A stretch of DNA of 64,000 nucleotides from an uncultured Verrucomicrobiota bacterium (GTDB taxonomy: Bacteria; Verrucomicrobiota; Verrucomicrobiia; Opitutales; Opitutaceae): positions 62,001 to 126,000 of the forward strand of contig CAIVDS010000026.1 in the NCBI GenBank assembly GCA_903904685.1. The letters are read 5' to 3'. Positions 28,765 through 37,708 of this stretch are shown one piece after another. The first letter of the stretch is position 1. The number at the start of each line of letters is the position of its first letter. Made by a program: the position numbers and the translations under genes. The notes beneath the pieces were generated by a model. It saw only the letters and a program-made list of their open reading frames with translations, was not told where the DNA came from and made no database searches.

Positions 28765-30000
28765 ATGAGTTTGCTCATCCGCCACGCACGCATCCTGACC
28801 CTGGCTCAACCGGGCGCCGATTCAAATTTGACGGGGGGGGTGCGTCCGCGACGCGGCGCGGCTTTGCGCGAGCTCGGAGTGATCGCACGGGGAGATGTGC
28901 TGGTGCGGGACGGCAAGATCGCGGCGGTGGGCACGGAACTGCCGGTGCCGACCGACGTCGAGGTGATCGAGGCCGACGGCCAAGTGCTCATGCCCGGATT
29001 TGTCGATTGCCACACGCACGCCTGTTGGACCGGCGACCGGCTCGACGAATGGGAGCGGCAGTTGGGCGGCACCACCCAGGCCGAACTCAAGAAAAAAGGC
29101 GGTGGACTCCATTCCACCGTGCGGGCGGTGCGCGAGGCGACGCGCAAGCAACTCGCCGCCGGCCTGCGCACGCGGCTCGATTCGATGCTCGCCGGAGGCA
29201 CGACCACCGCGGAGGTGAAAAGCGGCTACGGGCTCTCCATCGAAGCGGAATTAAAGATGTTGCACGCCATTCAGCGTGCGGCGCAGGAGTGGCCAGGCAC
29301 GGTGGTGCCAACCGCGTTGCTGGGCGGCGCGATCGACGGTGATCCGGCTCTCTACACCCGGATGGTCGTGCGCGAGATGTTGCCCGCGGTGTGGCACGAG
29401 TTTCCCGGCATCACGATTGACGCACGTTGCGGCGAAGGCGCCTGGCCGGTCGAGGCGTGCGTGCGGCTGTTTGAGCGGGCCGGCAAACACGGCTTGGCGT
29501 TGCGAGTGCATACCGACCAGTTTGGCTCCACCGGAATGGTGCCCGAGGCCCTGCGACTGCATGCTCGCAGCATCGATCATCTCGAGGCCGCGACCAAGGC
29601 CGATCTCCTCGCACTTGCGACAAGCGACACCTTTGGCGTCATGCTGCCCGCGACGGCCCTGCACACGGGCGGACGTTATGCAAAAGCCGGGGCGTTCGTG
29701 GACAGCGGCGGGTTGATCGCATTGGCGAGCAACTACAACCCCGGCACGGCCCCGACGCATTCCATGCCGCTGGTGATCGCGTTGGCGGTGCGTTACGGCG
29801 GCCTGACGCTCGCTGAGGCGATCACCGCCTGCACGGTCAACGCGGCGGCGGTGCTTGGCTTGAACGACCGCGGCACGATCGAGCCGGGACGGCGCGCGGA
29901 TTTGATTCTCCTGCAGCATCGCGATGAACGCCTGCTGGCCTACGATCTGGGCGGCAATCCGGTCGATTGGGTCGTCTGCGGAGGGAAACGCGTGCCGTAG
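28765..30000 (+). CDS. hutI: Imidazolonepropionase
   Basis: Metal-dependent hydrolase of the amidohydrolase superfamily that opens 4-imidazolone-5-propionate to N-formimino-L-glutamate in histidine degradation. The 411-residue product has the metal HxH in [15 protein letters not shown] near residue 87. The HutI-specific stretches are [32 protein letters not shown], and [12 protein letters not shown] near 250. [23 protein letters not shown] is also typical. ATG 28765 was chosen over 28684. No hutH or hutU is in the window, so the pathway is split or completed elsewhere. An eight-G run lies in the N-terminal coding region, at 28833-28840. Confidence 0.95.
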   Translation: MSLLIRHARILTLAQPGADSNLTGGVRPRRGAALRELGVIARGDVLVRDGKIAAVGTELPVPTDVEVIEADGQVLMPGFVDCHTHACWTGDRLDEWERQLGGTTQAELKKKGGGLHSTVRAVREATRKQLAAGLRTRLDSMLAGGTTTAEVKSGYGLSIEAELKMLHAIQRAAQEWPGTVVPTALLGGAIDGDPALYTRMVVREMLPAVWHEFPGITIDARCGEGAWPVEACVRLFERAGKHGLALRVHTDQFGSTGMVPEALRLHARSIDHLEAATKADLLALATSDTFGVMLPATALHTGGRYAKAGAFVDSGGLIALASNYNPGTAPTHSMPLVIALAVRYGGLTLAEAITACTVNAAAVLGLNDRGTIEPGRRADLILLQHRDERLLAYDLGGNPVDWVVCGGKRVP

Positions 30001-30201
30001 TCGGGGAGGCCGAAAAATCGCCCAAAGGTCGAAGTTATAACGACAGGGTATGCTATCAACGGTCGTCAGCTCGGCACCGCCAACACCCAATGGCGTGATC
30101 TGCCGGACCTCTTCCAATCGACGGCCACGATCAAACTCTCCCGCAACGATCTGTCCACCGCCGCCGTAAACACGGTGATCAAAACCGCGACGACAAAGTA
30201 A
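30001..30201 (+). other. Open reading stretch in frame after the hutI stop, possible gene remnant
   Basis: After the hutI TAG (29998-30000) the same frame stays open for 66 codons to TAA at 30199-30201. It contains GYAINGRQLGTANTQWRDLP and, further on, LSTAAVNTVIKTATTK. The residue mix looks protein-like, but I do not recognise it, and there is no good start codon. It could be the tail of a broken gene or chance. It is unlikely to be part of HutI, whose family ends before this point. Confidence 0.25.
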
Positions 30202-30240
30202 GCCCCGAGCCCGCTCACTTGTGCGTCCCGCTGGCTTGGC

Positions 30241-30999
30241 TCAGCCTGCGGGACACCTTGTCAGCCGCGTGCGAAGTTCACGCGGCGATAGGCGGAAGTG
30301 CCGGCGGAAAAGTTTGGAAAGCTGATACTCGTCATTGAGGCCCACGGCGGCGGCGATCGCCTTCACCGGCTGATTCGAGACCAGCATCATCGCTCGGGCC
30401 TGATTCAGGCGGATACGCTGCAACTCCTGCATCGGCGTGCGTCCGTTGAGGCGTTTGAATTTACGCACAAACGCGAATTTGCTCATGCCCATGCGACGGG
30501 CAAGATCGTCCAAGTAAAGCGGACAGGCGTGGTGTCGCTGCATATGCTGGCGGATTTCAGCGAGCCAGGGATCGGGCGGCGACGAGCATAGCCGCTTCAC
30601 CTCAATCAGCACCGCATCCAGCAACGGCGCTAGTTGCTCCGCCGTGCAGCCAGCCTCGTGATCGCGCACCAGCCAGCCCGCCATCTGGCGAACGCGCCCG
30701 TCGGCATCGTGGGTGCGCAAAGCCAGCGCCGCCGTCCGGTCCTCATCCGCCTTGAACGAGAGGAAGAGCGTGTTCACCGGATCCTTGCGGTCCGATGTTT
30801 CCTGATGTGCGCAACCCGCCCGGTAAAACAGCAGGTCTCCCGCCTCGGCGCGGACAGTTTTCTCCGCGGTTTCGAGGAATATCCGCCCGCCGAGCACGAT
30901 GATCAACTCATGCACGCCGTGGCTGTGCCAAGGCATATGCCAGCGGGCATCGGGACGGATTTCGCCCCCCATCAAGAATTCATGCGTAGAACCGATCAT
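30241..30999 (-). CDS. AraC-family transcriptional regulator
   Basis: A 252-residue regulator. The N-terminal cupin has the metal/sugar pocket pattern WHMPWHSHGVHELIIVLGGRIFLE and AEAGDLLFYRAGCAHQE near residues 20-67. The C-terminal DNA-binding region covers about 155-250 (LYLDDLARRMGMSKFAFVRKFKRLNGRTPMQELQ and VKAIAAAVGLNDEYQLSKLFRRHFRLSPREL). ATG 30999 is preferred. An in-frame ATG at 31035 would leave only 34 bases to the divergent gene. It is divergent from a Gfo/Idh, VCBS and GH4 cluster and probably controls it. Confidence 0.9.
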   Translation of the reverse strand: MIGSTHEFLMGGEIRPDARWHMPWHSHGVHELIIVLGGRIFLETAEKTVRAEAGDLLFYRAGCAHQETSDRKDPVNTLFLSFKADEDRTAALALRTHDADGRVRQMAGWLVRDHEAGCTAEQLAPLLDAVLIEVKRLCSSPPDPWLAEIRQHMQRHHACPLYLDDLARRMGMSKFAFVRKFKRLNGRTPMQELQRIRLNQARAMMLVSNQPVKAIAAAVGLNDEYQLSKLFRRHFRLSPRELRTRLTRCPAG

Positions 31000-31069
31000 G
31001 AGCAATATCCGACAAGTTTTGGCAACCACCGCCATTCACGCCAGCCCCGATTGCTGGTAGCGTTACCAT

Positions 31070-32134
31070 ATGTCCCCTTCCCCAAAGATCCGTGTCGCCT
31101 TCGTTGGCGTAGGCATGATGGGCCAGGCCGCCCACCTGAGAAACTACGCCTCTCTCCGTAACGACTGCGAAGTCGTCGCCCTCTCGGAGCTGCGTCCGCA
31201 ACTCGGCGAGGCAGTCGCCCGCAAGTTCGGCGTGCCTCGCGTCTATGGCGACTTCGCCGAAATGCTCGGTCGCGAAAAAATCGACGCCATCGTGGCGTCT
31301 CAGCAATTTTCGCGTCACGGACTCATCGTGTCGGAACTGGCCAAGGCGGGCGTGCCGCTTTTCACCGAAAAACCGATCGCGGCCTCCGTCGAGGTCGGCG
31401 AGCGCATCGTCGAAACGGTCGCGGCGAACAAAACGTGGCTCATGGTGGGTTACCACAAGCGCAGCGACCCGGCCACGGTCTACGCAAAGAAGGCCATCGA
31501 CGAGCTCAAGCAATCCGGCGAGCTCGGCAAGTTGCGTTATGTGCGCCTCTCGATGCCGCCAGGCGACTGGATCGCCGGAGGCTTCAACGACTACATCGGC
31601 ACCACTGAAACTTCACCCGTCCTCGCCGAAGACCCAAAGCCTCGCGACATGGACAAAGCGACCGCACAGAGCTACGAGGCGTTCGTTAATTACTACATTC
31701 ACCAGATAAACCTCATGCGGCACCTCGTCGGCGAAGCGTGCAAAGTCACCTATGCCGATCCGGCGAAAGTGTTGTTGATCGCGCACAGCGCGAGCGGCGT
31801 CCCCTGCACGTTGGAGATGGCGGCCTACACCACGTCGATCGACTGGCAGGAAACGGCGCTGATCGGCTTTGATCACGGGTATGTGAAACTGTCGCTGCCC
31901 GCTCCGCTCGCCCACAACCGCGCAGGCACGGTCGAGGTGTTCAAAGACCCAGGCAACGACGCCACGCCCGTCCTGCTGCAACCGCAGATGCCGTGGGTTC
32001 ACGCGATGCGCGCCCAGGCGATCGCTTTCATCAAAGCGGTGCGTGGCGAGGCGCCCGCACCCTGCCTCGCGGCGGACGCCCTTGAAGACATTCGCATGGC
32101 CCGCGACTATATCCGCATGCTGGGAGCATCCTGA
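31070..32134 (+). CDS. Gfo/Idh/MocA-family oxidoreductase
   Basis: A 354-residue NAD(P)-dependent sugar oxidoreductase. The Rossmann domain opens RVAFVGVGMMGQAAHLRNYAS, and the family EKP motif is in PLFTEKPIAASVEVGERI near residue 103. The pattern MVGYHKRSDPAT stands where related enzymes have the conserved catalytic-pocket Lys. The C-terminal beta-sheet domain follows. It is the first gene of the unit controlled by the divergent AraC gene, two bases before the VCBS gene. Sugar C3, C1 or inositol oxidation is possible. The family does not fix the substrate. Confidence 0.88.
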   Translation: MSPSPKIRVAFVGVGMMGQAAHLRNYASLRNDCEVVALSELRPQLGEAVARKFGVPRVYGDFAEMLGREKIDAIVASQQFSRHGLIVSELAKAGVPLFTEKPIAASVEVGERIVETVAANKTWLMVGYHKRSDPATVYAKKAIDELKQSGELGKLRYVRLSMPPGDWIAGGFNDYIGTTETSPVLAEDPKPRDMDKATAQSYEAFVNYYIHQINLMRHLVGEACKVTYADPAKVLLIAHSASGVPCTLEMAAYTTSIDWQETALIGFDHGYVKLSLPAPLAHNRAGTVEVFKDPGNDATPVLLQPQMPWVHAMRAQAIAFIKAVRGEAPAPCLAADALEDIRMARDYIRMLGAS

Positions 32135-32136
32135 TC

Positions 32137-33264
32137 ATGGCACTCCAATTCAGAAAACAAATCCTCTCGGCGGAACGCTTCGAAAGCACGGGGGTTTTCG
32201 ACGTGAATGGCGACGGCATTCCCGACATCGTCAGCGGGGCGTTCTGGTATGAGGGGCCTGATTTCAAGAAACAATACCGTCTGGCGAACCTCGAACCGCA
32301 GGGAGATTATTTTGACGATTTCTCAACCATCTCGATGGACATCAACGGGGACGGGCGCATCGATTTCGTCACGGGCGGTTGGTGGGGCGGCACCCTGCGC
32401 TGGCGGGAAAATCCCGGCGTTTCCGGCAAGCTGTGGCCGGAACACATCATTGCCGAAACCGGCAACATCGAGACCACCCGCGCTTGGGACATCGATGGAG
32501 ACGGCGAGTTGGAACTTGTTCCCAACACGCCGAATCATCCGCTCGTGGTTTACAAATTGATCCGTGACGCCAACGGACGCGGCACTGGAAAATTTGACGC
32601 ACACAAACTGAAATTCGCCGGACGCGAAAACGATAAACAAGGCCATGGACTCGGTTTCGGCGATGTGACCGGCAACGGACGCGGTGATTTCATCTTTGCC
32701 AACGGGTGGCTGGAAGCACCGCCCAATCCCTACGAAGACGAGTGGATCTGGCATCCTGAATTCGAGTTTCCCTGGGGCGCCGGGGTTCCGATTCTGGTCG
32801 TCGACTTGAACGGCGACGGCGTGAGCGAGTTGATCGTCGGCCAGGGCCACGGCTACGGGCTTGCATATTGGACGCAGGCCCAGAAAGGCAACGGTTCCCG
32901 CATCTGGACGCAGCATCCGATCGATCCCTTCAGCAGTCAGTTTCACGACTTGCAGTGGGTGGACATCGACAACGACGGGAAATGCGAACTCGTCACCGGC
33001 AAGCGCTTCCGCGCCCATCCGCACAACGAGCCCGGGCTTTTTGATCCGGTTGGTTGGTATATCTACAAATGGACGGGCGAAGGCTTCGCCAAAATCATCG
33101 GCGACTTTGGCCCGTTCGGCTCCGGCCACGGGCTCGGCATTTCCTTCGCCGTTGCCGATCTCACGGGCAACGGCCGGCTCGATGTGATCGCGCCCGGCAA
33201 GGAGGGCCTCGCCATCTACTACAACGAAGGTGACGGCATGAAAGAAATGCCGTTGATCTCGTAA
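32137..33264 (+). CDS. VCBS/FG-GAP repeat protein without signal peptide
   Basis: A 375-residue protein of repeated beta-propeller blades. Calcium-binding-like loops recur: DVNGDGIPDI, DINGDGRIDF, DIDGDGELEL, DVTGNGRGDF, DLNGDGVSEL, DIDNDGKCEL and DLTGNGRLDV. That makes seven loops, consistent with a seven-bladed propeller. VCBS proteins are usually exported, but this one starts directly MALQFRKQILSAERF with no signal peptide or membrane helix. It lies two bases after a Gfo/Idh gene and 28 bases before GH4, so it must be part of that sugar operon. Its role is unknown. It could be a sugar lyase or isomerase fold or a binding protein. Confidence 0.85.
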   Translation: MALQFRKQILSAERFESTGVFDVNGDGIPDIVSGAFWYEGPDFKKQYRLANLEPQGDYFDDFSTISMDINGDGRIDFVTGGWWGGTLRWRENPGVSGKLWPEHIIAETGNIETTRAWDIDGDGELELVPNTPNHPLVVYKLIRDANGRGTGKFDAHKLKFAGRENDKQGHGLGFGDVTGNGRGDFIFANGWLEAPPNPYEDEWIWHPEFEFPWGAGVPILVVDLNGDGVSELIVGQGHGYGLAYWTQAQKGNGSRIWTQHPIDPFSSQFHDLQWVDIDNDGKCELVTGKRFRAHPHNEPGLFDPVGWYIYKWTGEGFAKIIGDFGPFGSGHGLGISFAVADLTGNGRLDVIAPGKEGLAIYYNEGDGMKEMPLIS

Positions 33265-33292
33265 GTTCGAAATCCTTAATATCCCAAAAAAC

Positions 33293-34711
33293 ATGCCCAA
33301 GATCGCGATGATCGGCGCAGGAAGCCTCGTTTTCTGCAAAACTCTGATGTCGGACTTCCTCGCCACGCCCGCCCTCGCGGGCGCGGAGTTCAGCCTGATG
33401 GCACGCACGCACACGCGTCTGGATAAGATGCATCAGTTCGTCAGTCGGATGATCCGCGACAACGGGCTTGCCGCGACCGTGAATGCCACCACTGATCGCC
33501 GCGAAGCGCTCAAGGGCGCCGACTATGTCGTCGTCATGATTCAGGCGGGCGGGGTCGATGAGTTCCGACAGGATTATGAAATCCCGCTCAAATACGGGAT
33601 CGATCAATGCATCGGTGATACGATGGGACCCGGCGGAATCTTTCGGGCGCTCCGTCACATCCCGGCGCTGCTTGAGATCGCCCGAGACATGCGCGAGCTG
33701 TGCCCGAACGCCATTCTGTTCAACTATGCCAATCCCATGGCGATGTGTTGCTGGGCGCTGGGGCAGGTGCCCGGCCTGCAATTCGTCGGGCTCTGCCATG
33801 GCGTACAGACCACGATGGACCTCATCGCCAGTTACACTGGTGTGCCCAAGGACGAGATAGATTTTGTGGCGGGCGGCATCAACCATATGGCGTGGTTCCT
33901 CAAACTGGAGCATCAGGGCCGCGACCTCTACCCGACGCTAAAAGAGAACTTCGAAAAGCCCGGTTACTATGTGAACGAGAAGGTGCGGGCGGAGGTCATG
34001 CGGCACTTCGGCTATTTCATGACCGAGAGCACCGGCCATCTCTCCGAATATCTCCCCTATTTCCGAAAGAACCAAAAAGCGCTCAAGACGTATTGCGACG
34101 AGCCGTCCTTCGGCGGCGAGTCCGGCGCCTATTACAAATACTGCGCCATGCTGGCGGAGAAGTTCGCCAAGACCGATCCGCTTTCGCTGGAGACCACCGA
34201 ACTCGGCCCACGCAGTGCTGAATATTGCTCGCACATCATCGAGGCCAAGGAGACCGGCCGGATTTTCCGGCTCAATGGCAACGTCCGCAACGACGGCTAC
34301 ATCAACAACCTGCCCAACGGCTGTTGCGTGGAGGTTCCCATCTACGTGGATCGCCTCGGCCTGCATCCGACTGTATTGGGCGACCTGCCCGTTCAATGCG
34401 CAGCGTTGAACATGACCAATGTTTTGGTGCAGGGGCTCACGGTGGAAGCCAGCCGAACCGGCGATCCTGAGTTGGTGATGAACGCCGTGGCGATCGATCC
34501 GCTCACGGCCTCTGTCCTCACCTTGCGTGAAATCCGCGAGATGGTCGCTGAAATGCTCGATGCGGAGAGCCGCTATCTTCCGCAATTTGCAGGCAAAAAA
34601 CTGCGCTCAGCTCCAGCCATCGGCATCCCGACGGACGTCATGCGGGCTAATGTCCCGCTTGATCCCGCGCTGGCGATCGCCAACCGCTTCATGAAACTAG
34701 CCGGAGCGTAA
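33293..34711 (+). CDS. GH4-family alpha-galactosidase/alpha-glucosidase
   Basis: A 472-residue NAD- and Mn-dependent glycosidase of family GH4 (MelA/AglA-type). The Rossmann opening is KIAMIGAGSLVFCKTLMSDFL. The metal/active-site motifs are FNYANPMAM near residue 143, GLCHGVQTTMDL near 166 (metal Cys), and GGINHMAWFLKL near 197 (metal His). TESTGHLSEYLPYF near 244 provides the catalytic Tyr region. Family members oxidise the substrate at C3, eliminate the aglycone, then reduce back, so they need NAD+ and Mn2+. Members with this CHGVQ motif act mainly on unphosphorylated alpha-glucosides or alpha-galactosides. It ends the operon and is followed by a strong terminator. Confidence 0.92.
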   Translation: MPKIAMIGAGSLVFCKTLMSDFLATPALAGAEFSLMARTHTRLDKMHQFVSRMIRDNGLAATVNATTDRREALKGADYVVVMIQAGGVDEFRQDYEIPLKYGIDQCIGDTMGPGGIFRALRHIPALLEIARDMRELCPNAILFNYANPMAMCCWALGQVPGLQFVGLCHGVQTTMDLIASYTGVPKDEIDFVAGGINHMAWFLKLEHQGRDLYPTLKENFEKPGYYVNEKVRAEVMRHFGYFMTESTGHLSEYLPYFRKNQKALKTYCDEPSFGGESGAYYKYCAMLAEKFAKTDPLSLETTELGPRSAEYCSHIIEAKETGRIFRLNGNVRNDGYINNLPNGCCVEVPIYVDRLGLHPTVLGDLPVQCAALNMTNVLVQGLTVEASRTGDPELVMNAVAIDPLTASVLTLREIREMVAEMLDAESRYLPQFAGKKLRSAPAIGIPTDVMRANVPLDPALAIANRFMKLAGA

Positions 34712-34753
34712 GAACGACAAAGCGGGTTGGGTTTGATCAAGCGGATCGCTTTA

Positions 34754-34781
34754 AAAGCCGCACACATAACGGTGCGGCTTT
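34754..34781. terminator. Bidirectional intrinsic terminator after GH4
   Basis: AAAGCCGCAC pairs with GTGCGGCTTT around an eight-base loop. T-rich sequence follows on both strands. It lies between the GH4 gene (plus) and the deoxyhypusine-synthase-like gene (minus), so it can serve both. Confidence 0.85.
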
Positions 34782-34833
34782 GATTTGAAACCTTGGTTGG
34801 ATCCGTCGCGCCTTTGCTTTTCAACCCGATCTC

Positions 34834-35880
34834 TTACTTGCCGAGCACCCAGCTGAAGATCAGCGGGGCCACGATCGTCGCGTCGCTCTCGATGATGAAC
34901 TTCGGGGTCTTCTGGCCGAGCTTGCCCCAGGTGATCTTCTCATTCGGCACCGCGCCGGAGTAGCTGCCATAGCTTGTGGTCGAGTCGCTGATCTGCGAGA
35001 AATAGCCCCAAAGCGGCACTTCGCGGCGACCAAGATCCTGATGCAGCATCGGGACAACGCAGATTGGAAAATCACCGGCAATACCGCCGCCGATCTGAAA
35101 GAAGCCGATCGAGCCTTCGCCGTTTTTGAGGCGCTTGGCGGTCTTCGTATACCACTCGGCAAGCACAGTCATGTATTCGATGCCGGTGCGCACGGTGTGG
35201 ACGTTCTTGATCTCGCCGGTGATGACGCGACCGGCAAACATGTTGCCCAGCGTGGCGTCTTCCCAGCCGGGAACGATGATCGGGAGGTTCTTCTCGCTGG
35301 CGGCAAGTATCCAGGAGTTCTTCGGGTCGATCTGATACATTTTTTTCAGCTTACCGGAGCGAAGAATCTTATACATGAACTCGTGCGGGAAAAAGCGCTG
35401 GCCGGACTGATCGGCAGCCAGCCACTCCTCGGCGACGGCGGCCTCGATGCGACGCATGGCCTCGCCCTCGGGGATGCACGTGTCGGTCACACGGTTCATG
35501 TGGCGGTCGAGCAGCGCCTGCTCGTCGGCGGCGGTGAGATCGCGATAGCCAGGGACGCGCTCGTAGTAGTCGTGGGCGACGAGGTTGAAGATGTCTTCCT
35601 CGAGGTTGGCGCCGGTGCAGACGATGGCGTGGACCTTGTCGGCGCGGATCATCTCGGCGAGCGTGAGGCCGAGCTCGGCTGTCGACATGGCTCCGGCAAG
35701 AGTGACGAGCATTGTTCCGCCCGCCTTGAGGTGAGCCTCGTAGCCCTTGGCAGAGTCAAGCAGTGCAGCGGCATTAAAGTGACGATAGTTATGCGCGATG
35801 AACTGCGAGATCGGGCCTTTTTTGAAGGCAAGCTTAGCGTTGATATCCTCAGGGCGCTTGTGGAGCTTGGCTTTCTTCAT
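34834..35880 (-). CDS. Deoxyhypusine-synthase-like protein
   Basis: A 348-residue member of the deoxyhypusine synthase superfamily. NAD-binding and spermidine-site features are visible: AGAMSTAELGLTLAEMIRA, ICTGANLEEDIFN and HEFMYKILRS in the first half. The key catalytic lysine motif is KITWGKLGQ near residue 315 (WGK, equivalent to the human enzyme's active-site Lys). Bacteria lack hypusinated eIF5A, and bacterial members often make homospermidine or act on other amines (family knowledge). Ornithine decarboxylase and a homospermidine synthase lie 26 kb away, so polyamine chemistry is a reasonable guess. ATG 35880 starts the conserved part. The upstream in-frame ATG at 35946 is unlikely. Confidence 0.85.
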   Translation of the reverse strand: MKKAKLHKRPEDINAKLAFKKGPISQFIAHNYRHFNAAALLDSAKGYEAHLKAGGTMLVTLAGAMSTAELGLTLAEMIRADKVHAIVCTGANLEEDIFNLVAHDYYERVPGYRDLTAADEQALLDRHMNRVTDTCIPEGEAMRRIEAAVAEEWLAADQSGQRFFPHEFMYKILRSGKLKKMYQIDPKNSWILAASEKNLPIIVPGWEDATLGNMFAGRVITGEIKNVHTVRTGIEYMTVLAEWYTKTAKRLKNGEGSIGFFQIGGGIAGDFPICVVPMLHQDLGRREVPLWGYFSQISDSTTSYGSYSGAVPNEKITWGKLGQKTPKFIIESDATIVAPLIFSWVLGK

Positions 35881-36047
35881 AAAAGTGGGCGACAAACTTA
35901 CAGCGGGCCGGAAACCCGACGCCACAAAAATCCTGCTTTCACCCATTCGTCACCAACCGCCCCTCAGAGGGGAGATATAGTTGGAATAGGTTTGATTTGG
36001 TGCGATCTGGTGCAACTCGCGATGATACGCACCTTACGGAAATAATA

Positions 36048-36083
36048 AGGCCGGCATTCCAAGTATTTCTCGGAAGCCGGCCT
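36048..36083 (-). terminator. Hairpin with T-rich tail downstream of the phage portal gene
   Basis: AGGCCGGC at 36048-36055 pairs with GCCGGCCT at 36076-36083. On the minus strand the stem is followed by TTATTATTT. It would end transcription from the portal gene. The 20-base loop is longer than usual. Confidence 0.55.
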
Positions 36084-36103
36084 CGTAAGACCCTATAAAT
36101 AGA

Positions 36104-36115
36104 TGGAATGGGTCA
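36104..36115. repeat. Terminal inverted repeat candidate, left (pair with 38191-38202)
   Basis: TGGAATGGGTCA here is the exact reverse complement of 38191-38202. The pair brackets the phage-derived genes, and the left copy overlaps the portal stop codon. Twelve exact bases at both edges could be chance, but the position is suggestive. Confidence 0.3.
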
Positions 36116-37687
36116 GCTCGTCGCCGCCGCCGACCCATTTGCGGCAAACGCCGCCAGGCTTTGCTCGATGATCTCGGCCGCCGTGACCACGTCGAGGCTC
36201 GCGCAGTAGGTCTCGATGCGGTCGAGCGCCTCCGCCGGCGATGCCGCGGTCGCGATCAACGCCTCGAGCGGTGCATAGGTCGTGCCCAGGGCACGCGCCA
36301 GGCGTGCACCGCCGCTGCGCAGGATCGCCTGGTTGGCGGCGTCGGCCTTTCCGATCCGTCCGTCGGCGCTGTGGATCTGCACGGACATCGGGAATGTCCC
36401 ACCCCCTCCGCCAAAACCGCCCGCCGCGGGGGCCGCCGGCGCCGGATCGCGCTCGATCGGCATGCCGAAACGCTCCGAAAGGGTGTCCATGCCCGCGTCG
36501 CCCACCCGGAGCCCGCCCGATTTGAGCGACGCCAGCCAGGTGGCCGTCGCCGTGATCTCCGCGAGCGAGACCGCGCCCCAGATCGCCATGGGCGCCCGGC
36601 CCTTGAGGCCGTTGTAACGGATGATGTCGCCGAAAAGCTGGAACTTCAGCGTCGCGCCCAGCCTCCGGGCGTCGGACTGGCGCTTATCCTGGCGGACCTC
36701 CGCCTGGTCGGTCGCCCCGCCGTCGCTCAACCCGCCTCCCTTGGCGTCCGAGCTGAGCGTCTGCCCGAGGATGAGCTTGCTGATCTCCTCGTTGGCCGCC
36801 CGGCGGAACTTGTCGAACGCGTCCCCGCTGTCCTTCGCGGTGGCCTGCATGATCTCGACCGAGGTTTCCTTCGACACGGCGAGGCCGCCAAGCACCGTCG
36901 CCAGGCTGAACGCCCGTTCGAGGATCGTCCGCGAGGCGTCGTCGGCCTGATCGTATTTCCCCAGGAGAAACGGCGTGCCGTATTTGTCGAGAAACCGGCT
37001 CCACCACTCCCGCGACATCGTCCCTAGGAGCCACCAGAACACCAGCGAGCGCATCGGGCCGCCCCAGTTGTCGGCGAAGCCCAGCGTATGCCCGCGATGG
37101 ATGATGTAGCGGTCGGAATCCGGCGCGAAAATCTGCCCCGTGGGGAATCCCTGGTCGTTGGTGCATTTGATATTCAGCCTGCCGTAGCGGAAATCGAGCA
37201 GGTCGTGCGGCACCGGCGCCAGCTCGGCCAGCTCGTAGCCGATCATCACGCCATCGACCACCTTGCCGACCGGCTTGAAGACCTTTTCCACGATCGCCAC
37301 CGGGTAGAGCATCGAGTCGAGCAGGTGCATGCACGCGGTTTCCCAGCCCTGCAGCCCCTTGATCTGCGCATCGACCACCTTGGCGGCGGCCACGTCGTCG
37401 GCGTTGGCCTTGTCGAACGGCTGGATGTTGAGCGTGTCGCCCATCACCGCCTCCTTGCGCTCCGCGAAACGCCCCTGCAGGTGCGAATGGGTCAGGATGA
37501 TGTCGCGATACAGCGCGAAAAGCAGCGCGCAATCCCCCGTCTCGGCCGCCCGCAGGATGTCCGCCAGGCGATCGACGTCGAGCGTGCTGGCGATCTCGTT
37601 GAGCATCGCCCGATTGTTGAAAAGCGTGACCTTCTTGGTGGGAATCCAGCTTAGGATCTTCTGTTGGACTTGGGTATAGAGTGACAT
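36113..37687 (-). CDS. Mu-like phage portal protein (DUF935, gp29-like)
   Basis: A 524-residue portal protein like gp29 of phage Mu, which forms the ring through which DNA enters the capsid. LLFALYRDIILTHSHLQGRFAERKEAVMG near residue 54, DRYIIHRGHTLGFADNWGGPMRSLVFWWLLG near 192, and WWSRFLDKYGTPFLLGKYD near 228 match the DUF935 pattern. A glycine-rich linker (GGFGGGGGTF) precedes the C-terminal region. The frame is intact with a GGAG ribosome site 10 bases upstream. No head, tail, integrase or transposase genes accompany it apart from small fragments at 37709-38080, so it is an orphan of a degraded or partial prophage. Confidence 0.88.
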   Translation of the reverse strand: MSLYTQVQQKILSWIPTKKVTLFNNRAMLNEIASTLDVDRLADILRAAETGDCALLFALYRDIILTHSHLQGRFAERKEAVMGDTLNIQPFDKANADDVAAAKVVDAQIKGLQGWETACMHLLDSMLYPVAIVEKVFKPVGKVVDGVMIGYELAELAPVPHDLLDFRYGRLNIKCTNDQGFPTGQIFAPDSDRYIIHRGHTLGFADNWGGPMRSLVFWWLLGTMSREWWSRFLDKYGTPFLLGKYDQADDASRTILERAFSLATVLGGLAVSKETSVEIMQATAKDSGDAFDKFRRAANEEISKLILGQTLSSDAKGGGLSDGGATDQAEVRQDKRQSDARRLGATLKFQLFGDIIRYNGLKGRAPMAIWGAVSLAEITATATWLASLKSGGLRVGDAGMDTLSERFGMPIERDPAPAAPAAGGFGGGGGTFPMSVQIHSADGRIGKADAANQAILRSGGARLARALGTTYAPLEALIATAASPAEALDRIETYCASLDVVTAAEIIEQSLAAFAANGSAAATS

Positions 37688-37708
37688 GGTGTGGTTTCTC
37701 CGGTTGGG

